Shown here: positions 1 to 12,349 of the stretch, in pieces
Numbering within the stretch: position 1 is the stretch's first letter
How the letters are laid out: each line of letters starts with the position of its first letter
Assembly (NCBI GenBank): GCA_964035795.1
Contig: OZ038321.1
Location: 15,245,971-15,309,970, forward strand
DNA from: Pterobdella sp. o SKG-2022
Taxonomy: Eukaryota; Annelida; Clitellata; Hirudinida; Piscicolidae
Direction of reading: 5' to 3'
DNA: 64,000 nucleotides
Position numbers and translations under genes: made by a program
Notes under the pieces: model-generated
Database searches by the model: none
What the model was told of the DNA's origin: nothing
What the model saw: the letters and a program-made list of their open reading frames with translations, nothing else

Positions 1-47
1 TAATCAATTTTCACAACATCTTTTTACATTTGCAAAAAAGTCTTCTG

Positions 48-73
48 CTATTGGCTGTGCTCTCAGCCAATAG
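48..73. promoter_or_regulatory. Palindromic pair of CCAAT boxes upstream of TLX
   Basis: A perfect 10-bp inverted repeat (CTATTGGCTG and CAGCCAATAG, 6-bp spacer) contains two CCAAT boxes facing opposite ways. It lies about 260 bp before the TLX start codon. CCAAT boxes are NF-Y sites in animal promoters, so this is a likely promoter element; no clear TATA box was identified. Function is inferred from motif and position only. Confidence 0.4.
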
Positions 74-333
74 TATTTAGAGTTGTCGTCATAACGTCTT
101 GAGAGTGCCGCCTAGATGTTATAGAAACGTCTCGTTTGAGATCATTATACATCCGATCGCCTTTTAAAAGAATAAAGACTGTTCTCGCTTTGTGCACGTG
201 TGTGTGTTTCTATGTTTGTGACGCTATTTTAGTGTAAATAGGCGATTGAAAACATTCTTTTCTATTCACTTAAAGAATCATCTTCAAAAGAGATTGTATA
301 TTATTTTTTTAAAAAACCTTTTTGATTCATAAA

Positions 334-2853
334 ATGAAGTCAATGGGTTTGCACTCTGATTGTTTTTCTGATTCAAAAAATTCTCAATTTTTGGGGAAGG
401 AATCAACTAGTTTAGAAAAAGAATTCACTAATAACGAGAAAAGTGAAACAAAGTTGAAAAAAATATTTTTGGCAACTCAAAACATTGCTTTCAAAAATGA
501 AAACATTAGAAAGAAAGTATCTCCCTTCGAGCAAAAAGAACCAGACCTTTCAGAGCAAACTAAAACAAAACTTTCATTTGGTATAAGTCAAATCCTTTCA
601 TCTCCTTCTAAATATGAATCTGCACAACAAATCTCAAAGAATGAAAATTCAAAAACTATCAATAATTCTTCCATTTCGAAACCTTTATTCAAATTTCCAA
701 AAGACAACGAGAGTATAACAGCAAACCTGTCAAATCTGGCAGTAGCCATGCAGTATATGAGAGCAGTAGGGGTGGCAAACTCCCATCCCCTTCCTTTCTT
801 TAAATCTTCTGCTCAAATGAATCTATCCCAGTTAACCAAATTCTCTCTGTTACAAACTTATCTACCTAGTTTAATCAAAATTCCCGCTTTTAGGGGATAC
901 GAAAATGCTCTTCGTCTTCACCAACACCAACAATGTCAGCAAAAACATACAAAACAAGAAATTGAAATACCTTCATCTCAACCAGAACAGAACAAAGAAG
1001 TTAGTGTAAACAAACTAAATCCCAAAAGTTCAGTCATGTTTCCTTGGATGCACGAACGCAAAGACCGCCTAATTAGCGATCCTCTTCGCTGTAAGAGTAC
1101 AACACATTTTGTGTAATATTCAACAAATACTTTTTAAATAAATTAATCAACTAAACATTTTTGAATGCAGTCACTAGAAGGATAGGTCACCCGTATCAAA
1201 ACAGAACACCTCCTAAGCACAAAAAACCACGGACAAGCTTTTCAAGATTGCAGATAATAGAACTGGAAAAAAGATTTCACAGACAAAAATACCTAGCATC
1301 GGCAGAAAGATCGGCCATGGCGAAAGGCTTGAAGATGACAGATGCTCAAGTCAAAACCTGGTTTCAAAACAGAAGAACTAAATGGAGGTATGGCTGATAA
1401 AACCATTCTGAATTGAAATATATTTTTTTACCGATTTTTATTTTATAGTTTGAATTTTTAATGAGCATTATTAAATTAAACAAATTAAATACTTTTCAAA
1501 ACGCTAAACAAATTTATTTTGTTTTATTTATTTGGTTTCAGATTCATTTGACCTTCTACTTCTCATGATCATTTTAGCCCGTTTTTTTGATGTTTTTTTA
1601 TTTGAAATGTTTTTACTTAGCAAAAATGATATTCATAAAAAATATTTTTTCGAACATTGAGATAATGAATCACTTATTCGATTATGTTGTCAAAGTTGTT
1701 TTAGTATCTTTTTGAGAAGTTAAACAACTAAACAATTGCACAAATTTTATTCTAAAAAATCAGAGGTTAAAATAAGCTAAAACTGTGTTTAAGTGGCATT
1801 AAAAGACGTTTATTTATATCTCTCCAGAGACACCTTACTGCAAGGAGTGCCCGAAATGACTTATTGAATAATTTCAAATTTCTTCAACAACACATTAATT
1901 TATGTAAAATTTTTATAAAATTCAAAGATATTATAAGCATTAGAATTTTATGATATAATTCAAATTTTCAAATAGGTAACATTTTAAATATTTATCTGTT
2001 TAATCTGTAGAAAAATAAATTTAAAACGATAGCTTTCAAAAAAATTTAAAGCTGAAATACACTTATTTTGGTCAACTCAATATGTGTTATTATCGTTTTA
2101 AAATTTTCAACAGCATCACATTTAATTACACCGTTAAAACGTTGCCTGACCATCCCCTCAAACATTAGTGTTTAACGCTTATGAACAGTAATGAATGTTA
2201 ATTGCTACAAGAAAATAAACTTTTTGGCCAAAAAAGTACTTTTATATAATAAATTTATTTTTTAAATTCAATTCATATTCGAATTATCGGTTGAAGATTA
2301 CAGAAAAATATTTTTGAGTAACTTAAAAGTTGATAATTCTAACGAAGAGCTTCGTGTAATAAGTTTCTCAATAAACCATAGTGTTTGTTCCTTTTATATT
2401 GATTTTTGACTATTTTACGTCAAAATTTAAAAATTGCTATACACTTTTCAACACATTTAATCATTAACAAACATCAACAAATGCAGAAGGCAAACAGCGG
2501 AAGAGAGGGAGGCTGAAAGACAAGCAGCAAATCGATTCATGATGAATCTCCACTCTGAAAACAACCAGAAGACCTCTTACTCTTCTCCAGACCCTCTATG
2601 TCTCAACAACGCTTCACTGAATGCTCTACAGAACCTGCGACCATGGGTTGATGGCAATGAACAACTATCTTCAGCAAACTCACCAATTTCTGTTTTTTCC
2701 ACCATCAATGCCACTAGTTCTGAAGAAGAACATAACCAAAACACTGATGTAGATGTGGGTGGAGAGAAATTCGAAGAAAAGCTTAAAGTTTTTACTGAAT
2801 ACGAAACTGGAGTGAGCAATACTGAAGGGGAGAAAGGTAGTTCTAATGGCTGA
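334..2853 (+). CDS. TLX: TLX-family (HOX11-like) homeobox transcription factor
   Basis: Homeodomain DNA-binding transcription factor of the nuclear TLX (HOX11) family, which in animals specifies neurons and organ primordia. Exons 334-1090, 1171-1387 and 2487-2853 join in frame to 446 codons plus stop. The N-terminal exon ends with the TLX hexapeptide-like motif [11 protein letters not shown]. Exon 2 encodes [14 protein letters not shown] and then a full homeodomain with [31 protein letters not shown] and a recognition helix [11 protein letters not shown]. Thr rather than Ile precedes WFQNRR, a TLX hallmark. Exon 3 continues [17 protein letters not shown] and the conserved tail [19 protein letters not shown]. 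The first ATG after upstream stops is at 334. Family assignment is very secure; which vertebrate paralogue (TLX1/2/3) it matches is not decidable. Confidence 0.95.
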
Positions 2854-2954
2854 AATATGCTGGTGGTAAAAAAGTGTCTGAAATGATGTTTAAATCAGGT
2901 TCATGGACTTTAAAAAAGAATTTTAAAAATTGAGTTTGAAGTTTTATCATGAAA

Positions 2955-2970
2955 AATAAATTTTAATAAA
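2955..2970 (+). terminator. Poly(A) signals of the TLX gene
   Basis: Two AATAAA hexamers (2955 and 2965) lie about 100 bp after the TLX stop codon, in AT-rich sequence. They are the likely 3' end signals of the TLX mRNA. Confidence 0.45.
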
Positions 2971-4554
2971 CTTTTACATCAAACGACTTCAATAATTCAA
3001 AGAATGGAAATTTTTCTGATGAATTATATAGCGCGAAATGACTTGTTAAAAATATATAATTGATCCCAATTGCTTCTTTATTTATGGTGCTTTGAGACCA
3101 TCAACAAACTGTATAAAATAATTGTGGGCGGCTATTTAATTAGAGAGTTCCATTCGTTTTTGTCAAAAATAACAAATAAAATAAAAGCTTTTTGTCACCT
3201 CACCACTTTCTCTTCCATCTATTATTTATTTTAATTTTTCTTCCAAATAACATTGCTCAATTTTTCAAATCAATAACCATCTATCTAATACTTATAATAT
3301 CTATACTTCCTTCCTCTTATCTTCTTAAAAACCTCGAAAGATTGAAAAAGTTTATGAAACTCTAAAACAATAAAGTGACAATTATTTACAAACATCAAAT
3401 AGAGAAGGCTTCCGCGTGAGAAAACGCTCGATTAAATATTCAGCGATCAGGCGCTCAACAAACAACCAGACATGCGCATGTTACTCTTTTAGGAATGCAT
3501 TAAACCGCTGATGTTTGCTGCGAGTTATTAATGAATGTTCCACGAGAGGGGAATAAAAGAGATATTTGGCAAACCTCATAGATATAAAAATTAGAGGATT
3601 TTCGTGCATTAATAGGTGTTTTATTTGCGAGAAAGTGATGATTAAAGTTTTAACATGGCTACAATGCAACATTAAGTTAGTTACGGCAGTCTTTTTTAAT
3701 GTGGTTGCATTGCAAGCAACATATTTATTTGCTTTTAAGATACTTCCATAGGAAGATATTTGGCTAATTTTATATAAAAATTTGAATAAAGCCTATCTTT
3801 TTCTTAAAAGCAAGCAAAAAACTAAAATAAATTATATAATCAAAATAATGTTTCAGTTTTGCATTTCAAGCTAAAAATTTCTTGAATCAATGATAAAAAA
3901 ATGACGTAAAAGTGCCGTAATGAGGCATAATTATTATTGCAGTGAAAGGCTAAGCAGGTCGATGAAACAGCTGTACGGTGTAGAGAAAATCTTCAGTTAC
4001 TTTAGAAATAACCGAAGCTCATTAAACATTCAAAAAAATTCAAATAGTAAGAATTGTGATCATTTTAACTTTTCATCACTTCAATAAAAAATATATGTAA
4101 ATAACAAAATTATTTAACTCATCCATATTTCTCAAAGATTAGTTATTAAAAATTCGAATAAAATCAATGAGATAAAACCGTTTTTTAGCTATTTAGTGCT
4201 TAGAACCTGTGATATCTTTGCACAAATGGATCAAATTAGCTCAATTAGTTTGTGAGCTTTATTTTTTAGACGCTTCTTCAAAGAAATTCCACCATGAACC
4301 AAAAAGAGTATGCAAATTTCATCCGTCTTTTCAAAAAATATTAAAAACATCTAATGCTTTAATGCTTAGAAATGGAATAAAAAAAGATTCCAAATAATTT
4401 TTTAAAAGTCATTTCAAATTTTCAATTGAAACTTTATTTTTTAAAATAATAATCATTTAATTATTTGGCAGATCTTACGTTGCTAAGCTAAAGACGGTCA
4501 CTGACACTAAAAAATTTGTGAGCCGTTTAAAAATTATCGGAAAACACTAATATA
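2971..4554. other. Intergenic AT-rich region without recognised gene
   Basis: Only short open frames of about 60 codons on both strands, with no family resemblance, codon structure or splice framing. I see no RNA gene or repeat family here. Confidence 0.4.
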
Positions 4555-5471
4555 ATGTCGAGTAAACGAGATGGCTGCTTATCTTACATAAGTACTCAAA
4601 ATAGAGTGATGGCCAAGCATCGTCGAAAATTGAGAAAAAAAGACATCTACGAAGAAAAATTGAGTGAAGTTACAATAAAAAGTGTGATTTTCCAGCCTTC
4701 CACAAATAAAACAAAAACTTGTGAACAAGTGTTGAAAATAATGGAAAAAACAATGAAAAGTCTAAAAGTAGCATGTGATTTGAAAAACAATATAACAAAC
4801 ATCAAAAAATTTTCCGATAACCCTCAACTTCACAAGTTATTAAATACATATGAAAAAATGTTTTCGTTTTTAACCATAAAGAATGAGTCTGGAGGGAATA
4901 ACGGAAAGAAAAAGAGAAATAAAGGGTTTAAAGTGCAATTAGACGAGAACTATTTAAAATTATTTAAAAGTGAATTCGGATCATCAAAAAATAAAAACAC
5001 AAAAACTTTTGAAGAAAAAGAATTTAATAATTTAGTAAGCCTAAAAAACTTTATTAGATATGAAAGTTTCCACACAAAAAATATATATATAATGCAAAAA
5101 GGTATTGATGAAGATGTTCAGAAGATTTCAAGACTTCAATATTTCAAAAAAGACACTTTAGTCGACATGGACACTTTACGAAAATCTTAAGATTGGAAAA
5201 CCTCTTTAAAAGCATATTGAGAAAATTCCAAGACATTACATTACTAAAAATTATTTCTGCTTCAAACTTCAATAGTAATGATAGTTCTGTAATAGAACAA
5301 TTCAATATTCTGATGAAAATCATTACGCGTAAACTGGAAAGGCATTCAATACAATATTTCATTGAAGAAGTTTATTTAAGTTTTGTTGAAATGGAACACG
5401 AAATTATAAATCCGTGACAAAGATTTTGGAAAAAACGAAGAAAATTGTTTCAGAAAGAATAAACCTTAAAG
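4555..5471 (+). CDS. Lysine-rich coiled-coil protein, frame broken twice; possible 5' part of a DRC9/10-like gene
   Basis: An ATG at 4555 opens 211 codons (to 5190) of Lys/Glu/Asn-rich, partly helical sequence. The coding character then jumps to another frame (about 5163-5417) and again to a third frame (5414-5471) that ends at a canonical GTAAGT donor after AAA. None of the GT...AG pairs I tried repairs the frame jumps; each behaves like a single missing base, and both lie near runs of six A. It may be an assembly artefact, a decaying pseudogene, or a true gene with indels. The segment around CEQVLKIMEKTMKSLK has the spacing of the N-terminal helices of dynein regulatory complex IQ proteins, and the donor phase (0) would fit the exon at 10462. 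No domain is identified with confidence. Confidence 0.4.
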
Positions 5472-5950
5472 TAAGTTGAATTTTTAAATATCTTTATAGG
5501 GTAGAAATTTGAATAAGTTTTTTCAATTTCATTATTTTGGTTTCAAATAGGGAAATAGTTATGTGTGAAAAAGATAATTTATTATAATTATATATATCAA
5601 AATAATTTTAAAATTATAAAATCTAATAAATACATAAAAGATTGCGGCTAATTTAAAGGTGCAAAAGAAACTTTGAAATATAAACAAATTTTTCAGTGGA
5701 GCTTAATTGCTAAAACATAGACGAGGTATCTAAAAACCCGGAGTCGATTCGGTATTGGGGAGACAGTTAGAACTTGTTCCAAACTTTGGTTTGCTATAAG
5801 TTTAATTTGTAGCAAAAGTTTTGATTGATGTTGAAAAGTACATACAAAATTGAACTTGTATGAGAAACAAACACAAAGTTTTGAAAATAAGAGTCAAATA
5901 TCACAATTTTTACATGTATTTTCTTTAATCATTTAAGTTTGTATTTTCTA

Positions 5951-6082
5951 GTATAAACACGAAGTATTTTTTGAACAAAACAAGAAGCTTTTCACAAGTC
6001 AAATTTTCATTATGAAGGGTTTTGATAATGTTAGTTTGACTTATAAAAAGCTTCTTGTTTCATAAATTGTTCGTGTTTGTTT
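5951..6082. mobile_element. Palindromic MITE-like hairpin element
   Basis: Left arm 5951-6003 and right arm 6034-6082 are imperfect inverted repeats (core TTTGACTT...AAAAGCTTCTTGTTT) around a 30-bp loop. The arm sequence resembles that of the element at 42590-42917 (AAACACRAAGTATT followed by GAAGCTTTTC), so both may belong to one non-autonomous family. No coding capacity. Confidence 0.55.
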
Positions 6083-6579
6083 CTTTTACAACCGTGTCAG
6101 GCTTTTCTACTTTAACAATTCAAATTCACATACTGTTTTCGGTCAAGCTGACAACGTTGCTACTCTTACAGAAAAAAAGTTTCAAATTCTCATGAAGCAC
6201 TTTTTCGACGTTTGTACGAAATTTGGTATGATCACAAGTCTCAAAAGTTAAAATACTTTAGTAGGGCTCAGAATTAATGCCGTGCAGCAAAAGCAAAAAT
6301 CATGTTCTGGGAGTCGTAAGAAATAAAATAATAAATAAAACTAAAACAAAGCTGGTGCAATGCAAAACTTTAATGTCAGTAAAAAAAATGGCCGCATACT
6401 GTGCTTGTATTTCAAAAAAGATATTCTATGGTAGTGGGATAACCTGTGATAGATAATTGAAACAACTGCAGGTTGTTGACATCAAATGACGAAAAAAAAA
6501 AGAATACAGAAGTTTTTGACTTTTTTTTCCGTTTTTTCTATTAACACCTTCTCGAAAAAACAACGTCAAAGGTGGCTAA

Positions 6580-8135
6580 ATCATTCGTATGGGTTATGGC
6601 AGAATACATAAAAAATATTCTCACCTAGCTATTTCTCTACAAAAAAAGCAATATATATTGCGAAAAGCAATCCTTGATAGAAAAGATATGATTCATTATG
6701 GCAAAATGTTCCTATTTATAAGAAAGCACAATGAACCGGGCTATCAAAATGTTAGCTTTTTTGAAAATGGTTTGAAAAGGGTGTTGAAGAAAAGGTTAAG
6801 ACGAAGGGTAAAAGTTGCCAAAATGCAATTTGAGTTTGTGCTGAGTAGAAGCACAGTGGACGCTATTTTTGTTGTCAAGATAGTGCAGAAAAACTATCTT
6901 TTCGGGAATAGGGAGCTTTATATTTGTCTGAGGGCTTGGAGAAAGTTTTTGATCGAGTGCCAATGAAAGTTACTCAATAGGTACTAAGAAAGAAAATGAC
7001 TCGAAAATTCTGGTTGAGGTAGGAATGTTTAGTACAAAAGAGCAAAAACGTGTGCTCAGGTTAAAGAAGAACACTTGGAAAAATCGGATATTGGTGTAGG
7101 TGTCCATCAAAGATTGTTTCTCACGCCGTTTTTGTATGAATTAGTATAAAAAGTGCTGTCTAAAAACGGAAAAGAGGTTAGGAAGATGACTTGGTTTCAA
7201 TAGTGAAAACAAAGAAAGAACTGGAAACAAAATTTATTCGTTGGAATACAAACTTTGAGGAGAAAGATTTGAAAGTTTATTTTGATAAGACAAAGATTAT
7301 GGGTGTGGTGGTGATGAAGAATTTATTGTTTCATCCATATTATTTGACCAATGTGGTTCGTAAGGCAGAAAAACCAGGATAAACGGTGAGCAGGGTGAGG
7401 CTTGTAAAAAGTTGGTCCAAGCGCAATGTGAAAAAAGTAAGAAAGTTTCTTGCAGGACAAATTGAAATTCAGAATTTATGGTTTGTATGAATAGTAATGG
7501 TGAGGAATGTGATGATTTTACAGATGGTTGCTTAAGTGAGTTGAACAGATTAGATAATTTCTTTTATCTGGGAGAAGTATAAATGGTAGTGGAGGAAATG
7601 TACACGAAAGGCAGAACTGGGCTAAAAAGCATTCAACAGTATGTCTTTTATGCCATAAGGTAAACAACACATGGAATAGCAAAAAAAAAATTATAAAACT
7701 TCGGTGAAAACTGTCAGGACATATGGCTTGAAAACTTGGTTGGTAAGAAAGGTGAAAAATTGTATTCTGGAAAGAGCAGAAAAACTCTCACTTAAAATGA
7801 TGTGTGGTGTTCAAATGGTTGATGAAGTGAGCAAAAATGATTTGACGGATAAATTTTGTTTAGCGGATTCGATTGTTGAAATTGTGACGCAAGGAAGTTT
7901 GAGATGGTTGGGCCACGTTATAAGAAAGGCAAGGAAAGAAGGGATCGCTAAGTAAGCGTGGTATTTTGAGGTCAGTGGTAGTCGAGAGAAGAGAAAACCA
8001 AGGTTAGCATAGAAAGTTATGAAAAACAAAACCTTTGTCGTGGACTTGGCTTAGTTTTTGAAGATGCTTTGATAAGATGAAATGGAGAGGGTTAGGGCTC
8101 CGTAAGAAATCAGTGACTCTTTGGGGGAAAAATAT
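6580..8135 (+). pseudogene. Degenerate RTE-type non-LTR retrotransposon (LINE) reverse transcriptase
   Basis: Fragments of a LINE ORF2 run through several frames with many stops. 6790-6965 resembles the reverse transcriptase palm, with QFEFVLSRSTVDAIFVVKIV where intact families have QFGFMPGRSTTDAIFIVRQL. About 7260-7310 resembles the KVNLDKTKVMGV segment. 7704-7950 matches the C-terminal part, with TYGLKTW, ERAEKLSLKMMCGV and SLRWLGHVIRKARKEG. The 3' end near 8047-8135 recurs in antisense at 30013-30120. It is a dead copy sitting in the presumed long intron of the DRC-like gene. Confidence 0.75.
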
Positions 8136-9256
8136 GCTAATTATAATAAAACATGAGTTTATATCGTAAAGCTGTAAAAAAAGCTATTAACAGAAGATGC
8201 CACTATAGATATATGGATGTCTGCAAGAAAACATATAATGTCTCGACATCGAGACAATATCATGGGAAAGCTTGGCTTCCAACAAAGGTTCATAAAAAAA
8301 TTTTTGAAACGGTTTTTAATTGGGGAGCATAGGTGAATAAAAAATGCTTAAAAAGAGGAAAAAAAATTAACGCTTTTCTTCAACCATCGGTGATGAAGAC
8401 TTCAAAGTACGTATCGACCTCTTCACACACAGTAAAAGATATATAAAAAAAATTTTTTTTTGTGAAGTGCATACATGACTGAACAAGGCTACCTAAAAAC
8501 TTCTCTATAAAAGCAGAAAAATAGCGATACTACTCTAATTTCTAATAATATTGTCACAATTTATCATAAAATTAAAACTCAATTTTTTAATAAGTTGCTC
8601 CATAGTAGATCTTAATCAACTCGTACAGTAGTGACTGTATGAATTAATATATATGAAGCACCAAGGTTAACTATTCATGCCCCCTCATATCGGCCTGAAT
8701 AATAGTCAAAAAAGGCAAACCTTACTACAAGAGATCATTTCCAACATAATTCTAGCAATAAAATTGGATCAAAACATAGATATATGAAAAATCCTAGTCT
8801 TAACAAATGACCACAACCAAAGATAGATATGTTTCTGGACCGAGAAAAAAAACAAGGAATGGAAAAGTTTGATGAGTTAAAGACGACACCAAAAAGTTTA
8901 GGGCTATTGGAGTAAAGGAAAAAAAAGTTTGGCCTTCATTAGCTACACCAAAGATTGACAGATGTCTTATGAAAATTCTACATCTCATTATAGGTCGATA
9001 TCCTAGATCAACTTTTAAAATATCATTAAACATTATGATGACACTGGGCCCCAAGAGTGTGGACCAACCCATGAGAGCCGCTGAGCTTCTCATGCACCAG
9101 ACAGTCTTGATGGGGACATGAGGAGCTACCAGCCAGGACTAGAGTCCTAGAGGTTAAAAAATGATCCAAAATTTCAAACTAAAGTTGAGTTACGCAATAA
9201 AATCGCTAAAAACTATTATCAAGAAATGATTTAAAAAACATTTTTTGAGAGGGTCT
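8136..9256. other. Unassigned stretch with a GC-richer patch
   Basis: Mostly AT-rich and non-coding. A patch at about 9030-9165 is clearly more GC-rich than its surroundings and reads like part of a repeat or a transferred fragment, but I recognise no family. Confidence 0.3.
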
Positions 9257-9262
9257 TTTATT
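9257..9262 (-). terminator. Poly(A) signal of RPS18
   Basis: AATAAA on the minus strand, about 50 bp after the RPS18 stop codon. Confidence 0.5.
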
Positions 9263-9311
9263 TCAAAACTTTCGACTTAAATCAAGAATTAAGTCCCCTT
9301 TATTATAAGAT

Positions 9312-10322
<1,011 letters not shown>

Positions 10323-10461
10323 CTCAAAAAAAACAAAGAAAGGCCGGATGTTTCTAAACAACTCTTGTTGATTTAGCGAATAATTAAACGTTAAAAATTA
10401 AAAAGAATTTTAAAAATTAATACTTTTTTGAAAATTTTTAATAAACATTAAAAAATTGTAG

Positions 10462-12042
10462 ATGAATAAAATTGACGAAAAAATTAAATCTTTGAGCCTT
10501 GAAATTAGTTTGAATGAAGAAGTTTCTAAAGAAATGCTTGATAATTCAAGACAGAATGAAATAGTAAATGATTTTTTACCTTCAGTATTAAACACTTTAA
10601 GAAAATCTTCCACATCTTTAGAACTTGAATATACTATTTCATGGATGAAGGAAATGGAAATAAGAAACGTTTGCAACTTTTTCGAAACATCTTAATGTAC
10701 TTATAAATAACTTTCAACAGTTTTTTCATATCGATTTATTGAGCAAAAAACAGCTATAGTTTTCGATAAGTTTAGTCTTAGCATAGAACATTATTATTAT
10801 TACGAATATTATTATTTATTCTTAAAGCGCACAGTTTGCAAGCTAGGTTTTCTGCAAAGGCGCTTGTGTAGAAAAAAGAACTAGGGCAGGGAGATGCGGC
10901 TTTAAAGAGGCGTTTTTAAACGCTTGCGAAAATGTTTGAAAAAAGGTGAGAGATGCAACTTAGAAATGAGATAGTTCGGAACTTCACAAAGAAGAGAGTT
11001 ACATTAGTCGAGCCTGGAAAGAACTAAAGAGATAGTCAAGACAACGGCAGTGTTGAAGGGTAGAAATTTGATTACTTTTTTGATAGCCTGGAGATGAAAG
11101 TTAGATGCTTGTATAATCTGAGAGACAAAGTGTGTGAAGTTGAGGCTAGAAGCAAGAGTTACACCTAGTATCTTCAGTTTAGATGATAATGAAAGATTAG
11201 TGCCATCAAAGGTGACTTCGGTAGGAAGATAGCATTTGGAGAGGAGAATAGGACTGCCAACGAGCATCACCTCGCTTATAGTGGAATTCAGCAAACTGAT
11301 GGTATAAAACAGCGTGCTTTTGTAAGATCTCGCTAATAGGAGATGTATAAACAGAAAAGAGTATGGGTCCGAAAACGGATCCCTGGGGAACACCAAAACG
11401 AAGAGAAACAGGAATAGAAAATGGATAAATGATTAAGGATAAGGCTGAATTATCTAAAATTATAGCTGTTTTTTTTCACAATAAATGTACCGAAATTTTT
11501 TTCTAAGCCGAAGTAAAAAAAACTCTCTAAGAAAGATTTGAAATTTTAGTATTTTGGATTATCACTAAAACTAAGTTTTTATCATCGCAGGATATTTCGA
11601 GTTTGAAAGCGTGTTTTAATACAAATATAAAATTACTTATTGAACGAATAGAACGAAACAAGGTAATTTATAAAACTGAAAAAAAATTATCAATTAATTA
11701 AATCTTAATTTAAAAAAATTAATATATGATTCAATACAGAGAGAAAAAAAAGCAATAAAAATGAAATATGCCAACGGATTAGAAGACGAATTAAAAACCG
11801 TAAAAGACACACGCAGGAAAATTAAGAATTTTAAAAATGATTTTAGAAAGAAGAGAAAACGAATTCAAAATAAGTAAAGATCCAAGTATATTGAAAAGCA
11901 GAAGACACGATGCAGCGGTTAAAATACAGGTTCACTGTAAATAAAATAGGATATTAGGAATTTACTAAACAATATTTTGCAGACTTGGTGGAAAGCATAC
12001 GAAGTTATAAAACGTTGTAATATCTGGAAAAAAGAAAGATAA
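10462..12042 (+). CDS. IQ-motif axonemal protein, DRC9/DRC10-like (3' exons)
   Basis: Four or five exons share phase 0 and good splice sites: 10462-10668, 11591-11662, 11740-11929 (which needs a frame change, see finding), and 11983-12042 with the stop. The product is Lys/Glu-rich coiled coil followed by AAVKIQTWWKAYEVIKR, a clear IQ calmodulin-binding motif split by an intron exactly after IQ. A C-terminal IQ of the form AxxKIQxWWR after a long coiled coil is typical of dynein regulatory complex subunits 9 and 10 (IQCG, IQCD), which sit on the ciliary axoneme. KYANGLEDELKTVKD resembles the KYD...E.K..EL segment of those proteins. The 10462 exon follows a good acceptor (TTGTAG) and could continue from the donor at 5471. 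Exact subunit identity is inference. Confidence 0.55.
10985..11440 (-). pseudogene. CR1/L2-type LINE reverse transcriptase fragment
   Basis: Minus-strand reading gives FGVPQGSVFGPILF, the start of the reverse transcriptase region normally leading to the catalytic box. Later come FDGTNLSLSSKLKILGVTL and SSLNFTHFVSQIIQASNFH, followed by LPFNTAVVLTISLVLSRLDY, all typical of CR1/L2-like elements. One frame shift separates the first block from the rest; the copy lacks endonuclease and most of the RT. It lies in an intron of the IQ-motif gene. Confidence 0.75.
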
Positions 12043-12349
12043 CCGAAGACGCTTTGAAAAGAGCTCTAAAAGCCGTTGGTTAATGCACAATCTTTCCGTT
12101 ATAGGATTATCATTATCAATGTGTTACGCTTGTTGCCGCAAGTAGGAGAATATGAAACAACCTTTTTATTTCTTATTTGTCAACACTTAGATGATATTTT
12201 ATTTGAAAAATAAAATAACCAATTATTTCAATTTATTGTTTATTTTATTTATATACAAAAGATTAATAAAGTATAGAACAAATAACCTTTCTAAAAAAAC
12301 AACAAAAATTTGTAAATAAATATTTTAATTTGACATAATGACAAAAAGA

